This document shows, one piece after another, positions 1 through 5,713 of a stretch of DNA of 5,713 nucleotides. The position numbers and the translations under genes were made by a program. Location of the stretch: NCBI GenBank assembly GCA_030631125.1, contig DAOVLS010000172.1:1-5713 (forward strand), given 5' to 3'. The DNA comes from Planctomycetales bacterium (GTDB lineage: Bacteria > Planctomycetota > Phycisphaerae > SM23-33). Positions within the stretch are counted from its first letter, which is position 1, and each line of letters starts with the position of its first letter. A model generated the notes under the pieces. The model saw only the letters and a list, made by a program, of their open reading frames with translations. It was not told where the DNA came from and searched no databases.

Positions 1-1203
1 ATCGACATCGCCAAGGACGCCACGAGTAACGAACTGGCAGCCGAGCCGGACCTGACGGTGAACCTGCCGGGATACAAGCCGATGCTCACCGGGCACATAC
101 GCCAGGTCAAGGCCGCTGCCGAGGTGATTAACGCATCGAGCCGGCCCGTCCTGTACGTCGGCGGGGGCGTGATTATCTCCGGCGCTTCAGAGACGCTCGG
201 CGAGGTGGCGCATCGCGGAAATATCCCCGTTACTACGACGCTGATGGCGCTTGGGGCGTTCGACGAGTCCGACCCGCTGGCGCTTCAGATGCCGGGAATG
301 CACGGAACCGCCGCCGCCAACTACGCAATCCAGGAGTGCGACTGCCTTATCGCCGTCGGCGCTCGCTTCGACGATCGCGTTACCGGAAAGGTCGAGACCT
401 TCGCGTCGCACGCGAAGATTATCCACGTCGATATCGACCCGACCTCCATCAGCAAGAACGTCAAGGCCGATATTCCCGTCGTCGGCGACGCCAAAGATAT
501 ACTCGAAAAGATGCTGCCGATGATCAAGTCCAGGCCTCGCAAAGACTGGCTGGAGCAGACCGCCAAATGGAAGCAGGCCTATCCGCTCCGTTACGATACC
601 GGCGGAAAAATCAAGCCCCAGCAGGTCGTCGAGGCTATCGGGCGACTGACCGATCACGACGCGATTATCGCAACCGGCGTGGGTCAGCATCAGATGTGGA
701 CGGCGCAGTTTTACGGCTGGCGCAAACCGAGGCGGATGATAACCTCCGGCGGGCTGGGCACGATGGGCTTCGGCCTGCCGGCGGCGATCGGGGCACAGTT
801 CGGAAATCCGGGAAAAACCGTCATCGACATCGACGGTGACGGGTCGTTCGCAATGACGATGGGCGAATTGGTAACGGCTGTGCATTACAATCAGCCGGTA
901 AAGGTCGTCGTCCTGGACAACTGCTATCTGGGAATGGTCCGGCAGTGGCAGGAGATGTTCTACGAGAAGCGATATTCCGCCACTGAACACCCCTGCCCGG
1001 ATTTGTCGCTGGTGGCAGAGGCCTTCGGCGCAAAGGGGCTTCGCGTCTCCGAACCGGGCGAACTGGACGACGCAATCAACGAAATGCTCAAGCACGACGG
1101 CCCGGTCGTCCTGGCTGCGAGCGTCGAGCCGGAAGAGAACGTCTTCCCGATGGTCGCCGCCGGCAAAAGCCTACACGAAATGGACATGGGAAGGTTGGTG
1201 TAA
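1..1203 (+). CDS. ilvB: Acetolactate synthase large (catalytic) subunit, 5' partial
   Basis: Condenses two pyruvates to 2-acetolactate, or pyruvate with 2-oxobutyrate, using thiamine diphosphate (TPP), Mg2+ and FAD: the first step of valine, leucine and isoleucine synthesis. The frame is open from base 1. The GTG at 58 is internal, because the codons before it (IDIAKDA) match the conserved IDIPKDV segment closing the N-terminal TPP domain. The 400 residues present hold the central domain (about 30-165, with GARFDDRVTG at 120-129, the FAD-associated motif) and the C-terminal TPP domain (about 195-380, with GDG at 279-281 and LGMVRQWQ just after residue 307). The family is usually near 560-580 residues, so roughly 170 are missing, including the catalytic glutamate. 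The GDG...NN motif here ends in Asp306-Asn307, where NN is more usual. The gene ends in TAA one base before the small-subunit gene. Confidence in the family is very high; ilvB, ilvI and ilvG cannot be told apart here. Confidence 0.97.
   Translation: MDIAKDATSNELAAEPDLTVNLPGYKPMLTGHIRQVKAAAEVINASSRPVLYVGGGVIISGASETLGEVAHRGNIPVTTTLMALGAFDESDPLALQMPGMHGTAAANYAIQECDCLIAVGARFDDRVTGKVETFASHAKIIHVDIDPTSISKNVKADIPVVGDAKDILEKMLPMIKSRPRKDWLEQTAKWKQAYPLRYDTGGKIKPQQVVEAIGRLTDHDAIIATGVGQHQMWTAQFYGWRKPRRMITSGGLGTMGFGLPAAIGAQFGNPGKTVIDIDGDGSFAMTMGELVTAVHYNQPVKVVVLDNCYLGMVRQWQEMFYEKRYSATEHPCPDLSLVAEAFGAKGLRVSEPGELDDAINEMLKHDGPVVLAASVEPEENVFPMVAAGKSLHEMDMGRLV
1188..1194 (+). promoter_or_regulatory. Ribosome-binding site of the small-subunit gene
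   Basis: GGGAAGG lies ten bases before the ATG at 1205, inside the last codons of the large-subunit gene. It is a purine-rich, imperfect Shine-Dalgarno match at a usable distance. With only one base between the two genes, translational coupling is also likely. Confidence 0.5.
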
Positions 1204-1204
1204 A

Positions 1205-1717
1205 ATGAAACACGTCATTACCGCACTGGTTCAGAATCAGCCCGGCGTCCTGGCGCATGTGGCAGGGATGATCGCCGCGCGCGGGTTCAATATCGACTCG
1301 CTCGTCGTCGGACGGACCGAGGATCCGGAATTGTCCCGAATGACCGTCGTCGTCATCGGCGACGACCACGTGCTCGAACAGGTCCGCAAGCAGCTGGAAA
1401 AAATCATAACGATCGTCCGCGTCCGCGATTTCAAGGATATTGATTACGTCGAGCGTGACCTGATGCTTCTCCGCGTTTCAGCGCCACCGGAAAAAAGGGC
1501 GGAAGTCGTCGAACTGGCGAACCTCTTCCGCGGACGGATCGTGGACGTCGCCAAACAGTCCCTGACGGTGGAACTTTCCGGACCCGAAGCAAAACTGGAA
1601 GCGTTCGTCGATATGGTTAAACCTTACGGTATCCGCGAACTCGCGCGCACCGGAATCATCGCAGTCCAACGCGGAGAACAACGCGACAAAAACCAAAACG
1701 AAAAACAGGATTCGTAA
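1205..1717 (+). CDS. ilvN: Acetolactate synthase small (regulatory) subunit
   Basis: Regulatory partner of the upstream catalytic subunit. It raises activity and confers feedback inhibition by valine. The 170 residues show an N-terminal ACT domain (about 2-76, with NQPGVLAHVAGMIAARGFNI at 11-30 and a following segment ending LSRMTVVV) and the small-subunit C-terminal domain (about 82-158, with RDLMLLRVSA and the closing RELARTGIIAVQRG). Length matches the usual ~160-175. Gly14 and Asn29, positions where changes are known to give valine resistance in E. coli IlvH, are both conserved, so valine-sensitive regulation is expected (inference). The last ~12 residues are a polar Lys/Asn/Gln/Glu tail unlikely to be structured. 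ATG 1205 is the only sensible start. The gene ends in TAA TAA and faces the hydrolase gene across a 99-bp spacer. ilvH would be an equally valid name. Confidence 0.96.
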   Translation: MKHVITALVQNQPGVLAHVAGMIAARGFNIDSLVVGRTEDPELSRMTVVVIGDDHVLEQVRKQLEKIITIVRVRDFKDIDYVERDLMLLRVSAPPEKRAEVVELANLFRGRIVDVAKQSLTVELSGPEAKLEAFVDMVKPYGIRELARTGIIAVQRGEQRDKNQNEKQDS

Positions 1718-1725
1718 TAATTTTG

Positions 1726-1795
1726 CGACACAGAGGCGCAGAGATTCAGAGAAAATATTTTAAAAAACTCTCTGTTCCTCTGTGTCTCTGTGTCG
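1726..1795. repeat. Imperfect palindrome (hairpin) with CAGAG-unit arms in the convergent spacer
   Basis: Arms of 27 nt (1726-1752 and 1769-1795) flank a 16-nt A/T-rich loop. As plus-strand RNA they form 22 Watson-Crick pairs, two G-U pairs and one three-base internal mismatch. Each arm is itself a short tandem repeat: CAGAG at 1731, 1739 and 1747, and CTCTG at 1770, 1778 and 1786, always eight bases apart. The element fills most of the spacer between the ilv small subunit and the convergent hydrolase gene, eight bases after the former's stop codon and 21 bases beyond the latter's. No strong T-run follows on either strand, so it is not a textbook intrinsic terminator. It may still protect or end both mRNAs, or be a dispersed REP/MITE-like repeat. 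The structure is plain; the function is inferred. Confidence 0.85.
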
Positions 1796-1816
1796 AATGA
1801 ATCTGTTTGGGGATTT

Positions 1817-4648
1817 TCACTGTTTCTTCGACAACATCAAAATCGTCGCGCGTTTCAGTTTCGCGAGCGTCCCCGGAATGACTCCCTTAAATGTTACGAT
1901 TGGGGCGTTCTCCTCCGGGTCCAGTCCGTCTTTCCATCCGTTGAGGTTACAGACCTGACCGACGAACGCGCGGAGTTGAATGTCGTTCCATTTCATTTTT
2001 ATCTTGAGCATGTGCAGCAATTCAGCGACCTGGATACCTTCGCGCCACGCCTTCATGCGGAGCGATGGAACCGGTTCGTTCAAACCAAATTTCCGTCCCG
2101 GATACATCAGCGCGGTGGCGTCGGCTTTGTACAGGTCGCCGTCGGAGGCGATTGTCTGCCACGGCAGCGTACCGTTTGCGCCCCAACAGTAACTCCGCAC
2201 AGGCCAGACCGTCCACGCGAGATTGCTCGAAGTGAACGACGGGGGCATCTTATAGTTCCAGTATTCCTCGCCGAATTTGCGATTGTGGTAAGCGATTAAC
2301 CGCCGCTGTTTATAGAGTTGCCCCGCGCAGACGCTCAAATCCACCACACCGTCCAGCCAGTTCCGCTGATACCCAGGCCTGGAGATGTCGATGCGAAAAT
2401 CGACGTTGAATTTTCCTCCGGCATCGTACATAACGTACCGCGTCCATCGCCCATACCATGCCAGAGCCAGAAAATCATCGGCGAACATGGGTTCATCCAG
2501 CAGCCAAAGGCTTATGCCCCTGCCGAAACCTTTCTCGCGATTGCGGAAGTAGTATTTATTGTTGAGATACACTTGGCACCGCGTGCGGTTGAACCCCTCC
2601 GATTTGAGATGCTTGTCGAACACGTCGGCTAGGCGATACCACGCATTCCCGTAATCTTTATTGAAGCATCTTTTAATCCCCGGCAGGTCGGCGGTCCATC
2701 GGAGGAACTTCTGATAATCTTTCGGCGGAGGCCAGGGCTTGAAATGCTCGGCGAGCTTCGCCGGCCAGTTTTCGTGAAAGGGTAAATACATATGATGGAT
2801 CGGGATGCCCTCACCCGGGCCTAGGTAGCCGTGCTTGGCGGTGAACGCCTCGCCCGAAAGCAGCGGCCCGAAGCGTTCATCCCATTCAGACCAGTCGATA
2901 ACCTTGCAATCCTTACCCTTTACGGCGATTTTCGGCGCGCCACGCCAATTGATAGACCCGCTCTGCGAGTAAGGCAGGACGTTCAGCGTCATTCGATGCG
3001 AATGCGCAAGACGATAATACTTCCGTTCCATTTCCATAAACGCCTTCGGATCGGAATTCTTCACGCCCATCGCCCGCGCCGGCGAGGAGTAGGCGTTCAT
3101 ATCGCCGACGATGTTGAACTTGTCGGGTAAAGTAACACCAGCGACCTGAACCTTAATTGGAACCGTCATCACCGGTTTACCGTTTCGCCGCACGACAAAT
3201 TTACCCTCATAAGGTCCCGCCCTAGCGCTTTTCGGAACCCACACATCGACGAAAATCGCCTGATTCGCCTGATTCGGAACCTTGTTCTGTGCCCAGGGGA
3301 TTGAGAATTTCTCGCCCGATTTCAACGGTACAAGCACCTCGGCGTGATAATCTTTGCCCTTGGGAACATACCATACGCGATAGAGTTTCACATGCTTGAG
3401 GGGACCGAACGCCTCAAGCGCCTTGAGTCTGGCGTCTCTCAATTCAGTCAGTTCCACTGTTACGTTTTCTGCTTTTCCTCCCAAAGGAAGTATAACAACC
3501 TGCGTTCCTACCCACGCATTTCGGGGCGTTAGTGGAACTGAAAATGAGGTTGGTTTTCGGACTACAAAGCCTTTCAGGTCCGCTGAAGCCTTCTCGCAAA
3601 CGTACCTTCGCAGGAATGACCAGCCGGGCGATATTCCGGCAAGCGAAAGCAAATTCGGCGGTGTTGTCTTCGGCACTATCGGCGTCGTCAACGCGGGCGA
3701 TGCCCGCACGACTTTCATTGAGCCTTTCAACAGCATTCCGCTAACGTACGTATCCACGCTCACGAGGTAACTTCCGTTGGGCGTAAGGTTGTCGAAGATC
3801 ACCACCGGCTCACTGAACGTAACCGCCTGCCGGACCGGCGGGTTAAGGTCCGCCCTTTTGCCAACGTTCCTGAAAACTCTAACGCGGCTGGCGAAGACAT
3901 CTTTAGCACGTTTCGGCCAGGAGGTATCCACTCGAATCGCTCCGGTCTTAAACCCAGCGGCCTGCAGGTACGGAACGGCACGGAAAGGCTCTGGGGCGGG
4001 ATAGGTTGTAGTAAATTGAGGAAGAACCTCACCTTCGATAATCAGATAAGGTTTGGCGTTGCCCTGCTCGCGGGTATAGACATCGTGGTTTTCGCGCGTC
4101 TGGCCCTTTTCGTCGGACATGACCAGCCCGTGCGACAGGCCGACGGCGACGGCCTGGATGAGTTCCGGCGCGATGGGAATCTCCAACCAGCCGCCCTTGC
4201 CGGTTTTTACTTCGGAGGTTTTCCACATCATATATGGCGAGTTAAACGTCGCATCGAGCATCGTCCCGCCCCACCGCGTCCAGGGCTTGTCCGGGTATTT
4301 CAGATGCGTAAAGCACGTTGAGCCTTTTTGCGGCTTGTTGACGGCGGTGCCTTCGACCCATTCGCTCGGCACCGTGCAGAATGCGACCTTCCGCAGATGC
4401 CCGCGCGCGAGTTTCAGGTGCAGCGTAGCCTTGGTTATTTTCCAGTTGCGGATTGGCTTTATGTCGAAATTGAACAGGTAATAATGTTCGTTGCCCTTGA
4501 TGCGAATGTGCGAATTGCCGCCGGTGTTGAGGTGCACCTCCCGCCGGTGAGCGCAAATGCCAACATCGGCGGTGATTGGAATTTTTCTTGTATCAGCAAT
4601 AACAAGAGCGGGGACAAGGATTGAAAGGATGAACAGGAGTTTTTGCAT
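1817..4648 (-). CDS. Secreted multidomain GH123/DUF4091-like glycoside hydrolase
   Basis: A predicted exported enzyme of 943 residues, probably acting on a glycan; the substrate is unknown. Residues 1-18 form a signal peptide (Lys3, hydrophobic core, Val-Ile-Ala before Asp19). About 27-208 resemble a DNRLRE-type beta-sandwich module (YYLFNFDIKPI, ATLHLKL, then W-V-E-G and a closing KPYLIIEGE). About 215-316 look Ig/FN3-like (LTPNGSYLVSVDTYV). About 355-508 match the beta-sandwich preceding GH123/DUF4091 catalytic domains (VPLTPRNAWVGTQVVI, VDVWVPKSARAGPYEGK, VTLPD). About 510-885 are the barrel-like catalytic part, with LWLLDEP at 714-720 and the DUF4091-type end LMYPG (847-851) followed by PVPSLRMKAWREGIQ. 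GH123 enzymes use an adjacent Asp-Glu pair; Asp718-Glu719 are the candidates. The start at 4648 was chosen for the signal peptide. The same frame stays open upstream to 4873, but that stretch reads through a tRNA gene and a hairpin. No Shine-Dalgarno is visible. Family confidence is good; beta-N-acetylgalactosaminidase activity is not shown. Confidence 0.85.
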   Translation of the reverse strand: MQKLLFILSILVPALVIADTRKIPITADVGICAHRREVHLNTGGNSHIRIKGNEHYYLFNFDIKPIRNWKITKATLHLKLARGHLRKVAFCTVPSEWVEGTAVNKPQKGSTCFTHLKYPDKPWTRWGGTMLDATFNSPYMMWKTSEVKTGKGGWLEIPIAPELIQAVAVGLSHGLVMSDEKGQTRENHDVYTREQGNAKPYLIIEGEVLPQFTTTYPAPEPFRAVPYLQAAGFKTGAIRVDTSWPKRAKDVFASRVRVFRNVGKRADLNPPVRQAVTFSEPVVIFDNLTPNGSYLVSVDTYVSGMLLKGSMKVVRASPALTTPIVPKTTPPNLLSLAGISPGWSFLRRYVCEKASADLKGFVVRKPTSFSVPLTPRNAWVGTQVVILPLGGKAENVTVELTELRDARLKALEAFGPLKHVKLYRVWYVPKGKDYHAEVLVPLKSGEKFSIPWAQNKVPNQANQAIFVDVWVPKSARAGPYEGKFVVRRNGKPVMTVPIKVQVAGVTLPDKFNIVGDMNAYSSPARAMGVKNSDPKAFMEMERKYYRLAHSHRMTLNVLPYSQSGSINWRGAPKIAVKGKDCKVIDWSEWDERFGPLLSGEAFTAKHGYLGPGEGIPIHHMYLPFHENWPAKLAEHFKPWPPPKDYQKFLRWTADLPGIKRCFNKDYGNAWYRLADVFDKHLKSEGFNRTRCQVYLNNKYYFRNREKGFGRGISLWLLDEPMFADDFLALAWYGRWTRYVMYDAGGKFNVDFRIDISRPGYQRNWLDGVVDLSVCAGQLYKQRRLIAYHNRKFGEEYWNYKMPPSFTSSNLAWTVWPVRSYCWGANGTLPWQTIASDGDLYKADATALMYPGRKFGLNEPVPSLRMKAWREGIQVAELLHMLKIKMKWNDIQLRAFVGQVCNLNGWKDGLDPEENAPIVTFKGVIPGTLAKLKRATILMLSKKQ

Positions 4649-4650
4649 AA

Positions 4651-4678
4651 ATCCGCAATCCGCAATCGCCAATCCGCA
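4651..4678. repeat. Four tandem copies of a 7-bp unit (ATCCGCA) against the hydrolase start codon
   Basis: ATCCGCA occurs at 4651, 4658 and 4672, with a variant copy ATCGCCA at 4665 (CG swapped to GC). On the coding strand the unit reads TGCGGAT. The array ends two bases before the hydrolase ATG (4648-4646) and begins about nine bases after the tRNA, so it occupies essentially the whole leader where a ribosome-binding site would be expected. No Shine-Dalgarno-like AGGAGG exists in it; GCGGAT is the nearest purine-rich word. Confidence 0.85.
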
Positions 4679-4687
4679 ACGAAAAAA

Positions 4688-4758
4688 GCCGACCCTGGGA
4701 TTCGAACCCAGAACCTCAGCTTTACGAAAGCTGCGCTCTACCGTTGAGCTAGGTCGGC
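4688..4758 (-). tRNA. tRNA-Thr (anticodon CGU)
   Basis: Decodes ACG as threonine. On the minus strand, 71 nt fold into a full cloverleaf: acceptor GCCGACC/GGTCGGC (7 of 7 pairs), D stem GCTC/GAGC with a short 7-nt loop AACGGTA, anticodon stem CAGCT/AGCTG with loop TTCGTAA (anticodon CGT at loop positions 3-5), variable AGGTT, and T stem CTGGG/CCCAG with loop TTCGAAT. G1-C72, C2-G71, G35 and U36 agree with known bacterial threonine identity elements. CCA is not encoded: the acceptor is followed directly by TTTTTT, so position 73 is U, whereas E. coli tRNA-Thr has A73. The six T's may help end transcription. The hydrolase gene begins 39 bp downstream on the same strand. Confidence 0.97.
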
Positions 4759-4778
4759 GATTGGACATACCAATTACC

Positions 4779-4806
4779 ATTATCGTCAGATGTTTGCAAA
4801 AGCCAA
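4779..4806 (-). promoter_or_regulatory. Possible sigma70-type promoter of the tRNA-Thr gene
   Basis: Reading the minus strand, TTGGCT (4806-4801) and GATAAT (4784-4779) are separated by 16 bases. The -10 matches TATAAT at five of six positions; the -35 matches only weakly. Transcription would start about 13 bases before the mature tRNA end at 4758. The site lies just after the hairpin that follows the peptidase gene, which is where a separate tRNA promoter is needed. It could also serve the hydrolase gene by read-through. Tentative, as the region is A/T-rich and other words could be chosen. Confidence 0.35.
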
Positions 4807-4896
4807 AAAAATTCGCAGGGATACAGGGGATGCACGGGATAAAAGAAATAATTAAAACTTCTATCCCGTGCATCCCCTGTATCCCTGCTATTTTTT
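4805..4896. terminator. Perfect palindrome with T-runs on both sides, probable bidirectional terminator
   Basis: The core arms 4815-4841 and 4862-4888 are perfectly complementary over 27 bp, with three further pairs inside after one mismatch (4843-4845 with 4858-4860), leaving a loop of about 12 nt. On the minus strand the stem is followed by GAA and seven T's (4811-4805); on the plus strand by TA and six T's (4891-4896). It begins 18 bases after the peptidase stop codon, as expected for an intrinsic terminator of that gene. Each arm consists of three GGGAT words exactly nine bases apart (4818, 4827, 4836, and the complement ATCCC on the other arm), so it is probably also a copy of a dispersed repeat family. 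Structure certain; terminator role likely from position and T-runs. Confidence 0.7.
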
Positions 4897-4906
4897 GTCG
4901 CAGTTG

Positions 4907-5713
4907 TTATTCTTCCAGCGCCTTGAGGAACTGCCACTGCCGGAGCACCTCTGCCTCCCATGCCGTCGAAAGGCGCTTCAGGAAGGTCTCGTTTCCCGGT
5001 ACGTAGAGCGCCCTTTGGACGGCTTCATCCAGCGGGCATCCGGTCTTGATGTGGGCGAGCATTTCGCCGAACTGTCCCGGCGTCATGCGTTTATGCAGGT
5101 AGGCTGTCAGGCTGAAGGATTCGGCGTAGAAGACGACGGCGTTATCGGCATCGTAACGGTCCATCCTCAGGAGTTTCTGAAGCGGAATTTTTTTATCCCC
5201 AGCCAGGGCGGCGCCGGCCAGCAGGACCCGCGAGTTGTCCACGCGAGCCTCGGCCATCATGGCCAGACCTTCGTTCAGCGCCAGCGGACACGGGGCGTCG
5301 CCGAAGAATTCCGCCAGCACCAGGTGGCACATTTCGTGCGGCAGGACGCGGTCCAGCATTGTTGCGTCGAGCAACCCGTCCTTACCCAGTTGTGTCAGGT
5401 CGATTCGGCGGATGATTTGCCCGTTCTTATCCTGCCGGAGGCTGAACGATCCGCCGGACCATTCCGGCGAGGAAACGGCGTGTTTACGATACTCAGCCAC
5501 ATTCGACCAGACGTAGATGCTGACGCTGTGGGGATAATCCTGCCCGGAAAGGATAATCCGACAGATGCGTCCCAGGGCGACTTCCGCCTGTTTGACGATC
5601 AGTTTCGCCAACTCCGAGTTATTCGCGCGGACGACGAAGTGTTCGCTTGATTCGGTGAACCTGCGATTATCGACTGTCGATAACTTTGCCCGCTGACGGG
5701 CTGACAGTTGTTC
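4907..5713 (-). CDS. Peptidase MA-like (gluzincin) zinc metallopeptidase, 5' partial
   Basis: A predicted zinc-dependent peptidase; its substrate and cell location cannot be told because the N-terminus lies outside the window. The frame is open to base 5713, giving 268 residues. A TTG at 5611 could be read as a start, but the residues before it (FTESSEHFVVRANNSELAK, about 19-37) look like the conserved opening strand and helix of this family, so the true start is upstream. HEMCH at 126-130 supplies two zinc histidines and the catalytic Glu127; NEGLA with Glu148, 18 residues after the second histidine, supplies the third ligand in gluzincin spacing. The following YAESFSLTAYLHKRM and DEAVQRAL segments (about 196-235) fit the helical C-terminal half of peptidase MA-like domains. 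No transmembrane segment is seen in this part. The gene ends in TAA, 18 bases before the large hairpin, and is followed on the same strand by tRNA-Thr. Confidence 0.85.
   Translation of the reverse strand, partial: EQLSARQRAKLSTVDNRRFTESSEHFVVRANNSELAKLIVKQAEVALGRICRIILSGQDYPHSVSIYVWSNVAEYRKHAVSSPEWSGGSFSLRQDKNGQIIRRIDLTQLGKDGLLDATMLDRVLPHEMCHLVLAEFFGDAPCPLALNEGLAMMAEARVDNSRVLLAGAALAGDKKIPLQKLLRMDRYDADNAVVFYAESFSLTAYLHKRMTPGQFGEMLAHIKTGCPLDEAVQRALYVPGNETFLKRLSTAWEAEVLRQWQFLKALEE

Noticed and set aside
187..1095. 302-codon minus-strand open frame across the acetolactate synthase gene
   Set aside because: It lies wholly antisense to a strongly conserved gene, has low-complexity His/Arg/Asp-rich content and no recognisable domain; long antisense frames are common opposite GC-rich genes.
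1790..2632. Plus-strand open frames opposite the 3' part of the hydrolase
   Set aside because: They are antisense to the conserved catalytic part of the hydrolase, and the first starts within a hairpin; no motif or ribosome-binding site supports them.
3590..3640. Stretch resembling dispersed 'CCTTCGCAGGAATGAC' repeats inside the hydrolase gene
   Set aside because: The wording is suggestive, but the frame is intact, there is no inverted partner nearby, and the protein continues into normal family sequence, so an inserted repeat cannot be supported.
4688..4758. tRNA-Thr as an attachment site of an integrated element
   Set aside because: No integrase, no duplicated tRNA 3' end and no other mobile genes are visible in the window.
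1718..4906. CRISPR array
   Set aside because: The repeats have 7-9 nt units without spacers; none has the repeat-spacer pattern of CRISPR, and no cas gene is present.
4868..5650. 260-codon plus-strand open frame opposite the metallopeptidase
   Set aside because: It begins inside a hairpin arm and covers a gene whose minus-strand product has an intact HExxH...E site; no domain is seen in the plus-strand product.

Overview
The window reads as ordinary chromosomal sequence from a Gram-negative environmental bacterium. The best guess is a planctomycete-type lineage (for example Phycisphaerae) or another PVC-group relative. This rests on a large secreted GH123/DUF4091-like enzyme carrying an N-terminal DNRLRE-like module, a tRNA without encoded CCA, start regions with weak or absent Shine-Dalgarno sequences, and intergenic spacers filled with short-unit palindromic and tandem repeats. 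The taxonomic call is inference and is only moderately secure.

Layout. Positions 1-1717 (+) hold the end of a branched-chain amino acid operon: the last 400 residues of the acetolactate synthase large subunit (ilvB type), then one base later the complete regulatory small subunit (ilvN/ilvH type). The 99-bp convergent spacer 1718-1816 is mostly one long imperfect hairpin (1726-1795). Positions 1817-4648 (-) encode a 943-residue predicted secreted glycoside hydrolase-like protein. Next on the same strand come a 7-bp tandem repeat directly against its start codon (4651-4678), a tRNA-Thr(CGU) gene (4688-4758), and a second, perfect 27-bp-arm hairpin (4815-4888) with T-runs on both sides. Positions 4907-5713 (-) carry the C-terminal 268 residues of a gluzincin-type (peptidase MA-like) metallopeptidase that runs off the window.

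How the parts relate. The two ilv subunits form one holoenzyme, with catalysis in the large subunit and valine feedback in the small one. The three minus-strand features lie in series (peptidase, hairpin, tRNA, hydrolase). Nothing shows that they act together, and the hairpin probably separates the peptidase from the tRNA transcript.

No clearly new multi-gene system is visible. The least explained signals are the three spacer repeats. Each has a core about 27-28 nt long, built from a different short unit: period 8 (CAGAG), period 9 (GGGAT) and period 7 (ATCCGCA). One of them replaces the expected ribosome-binding region of the hydrolase gene.
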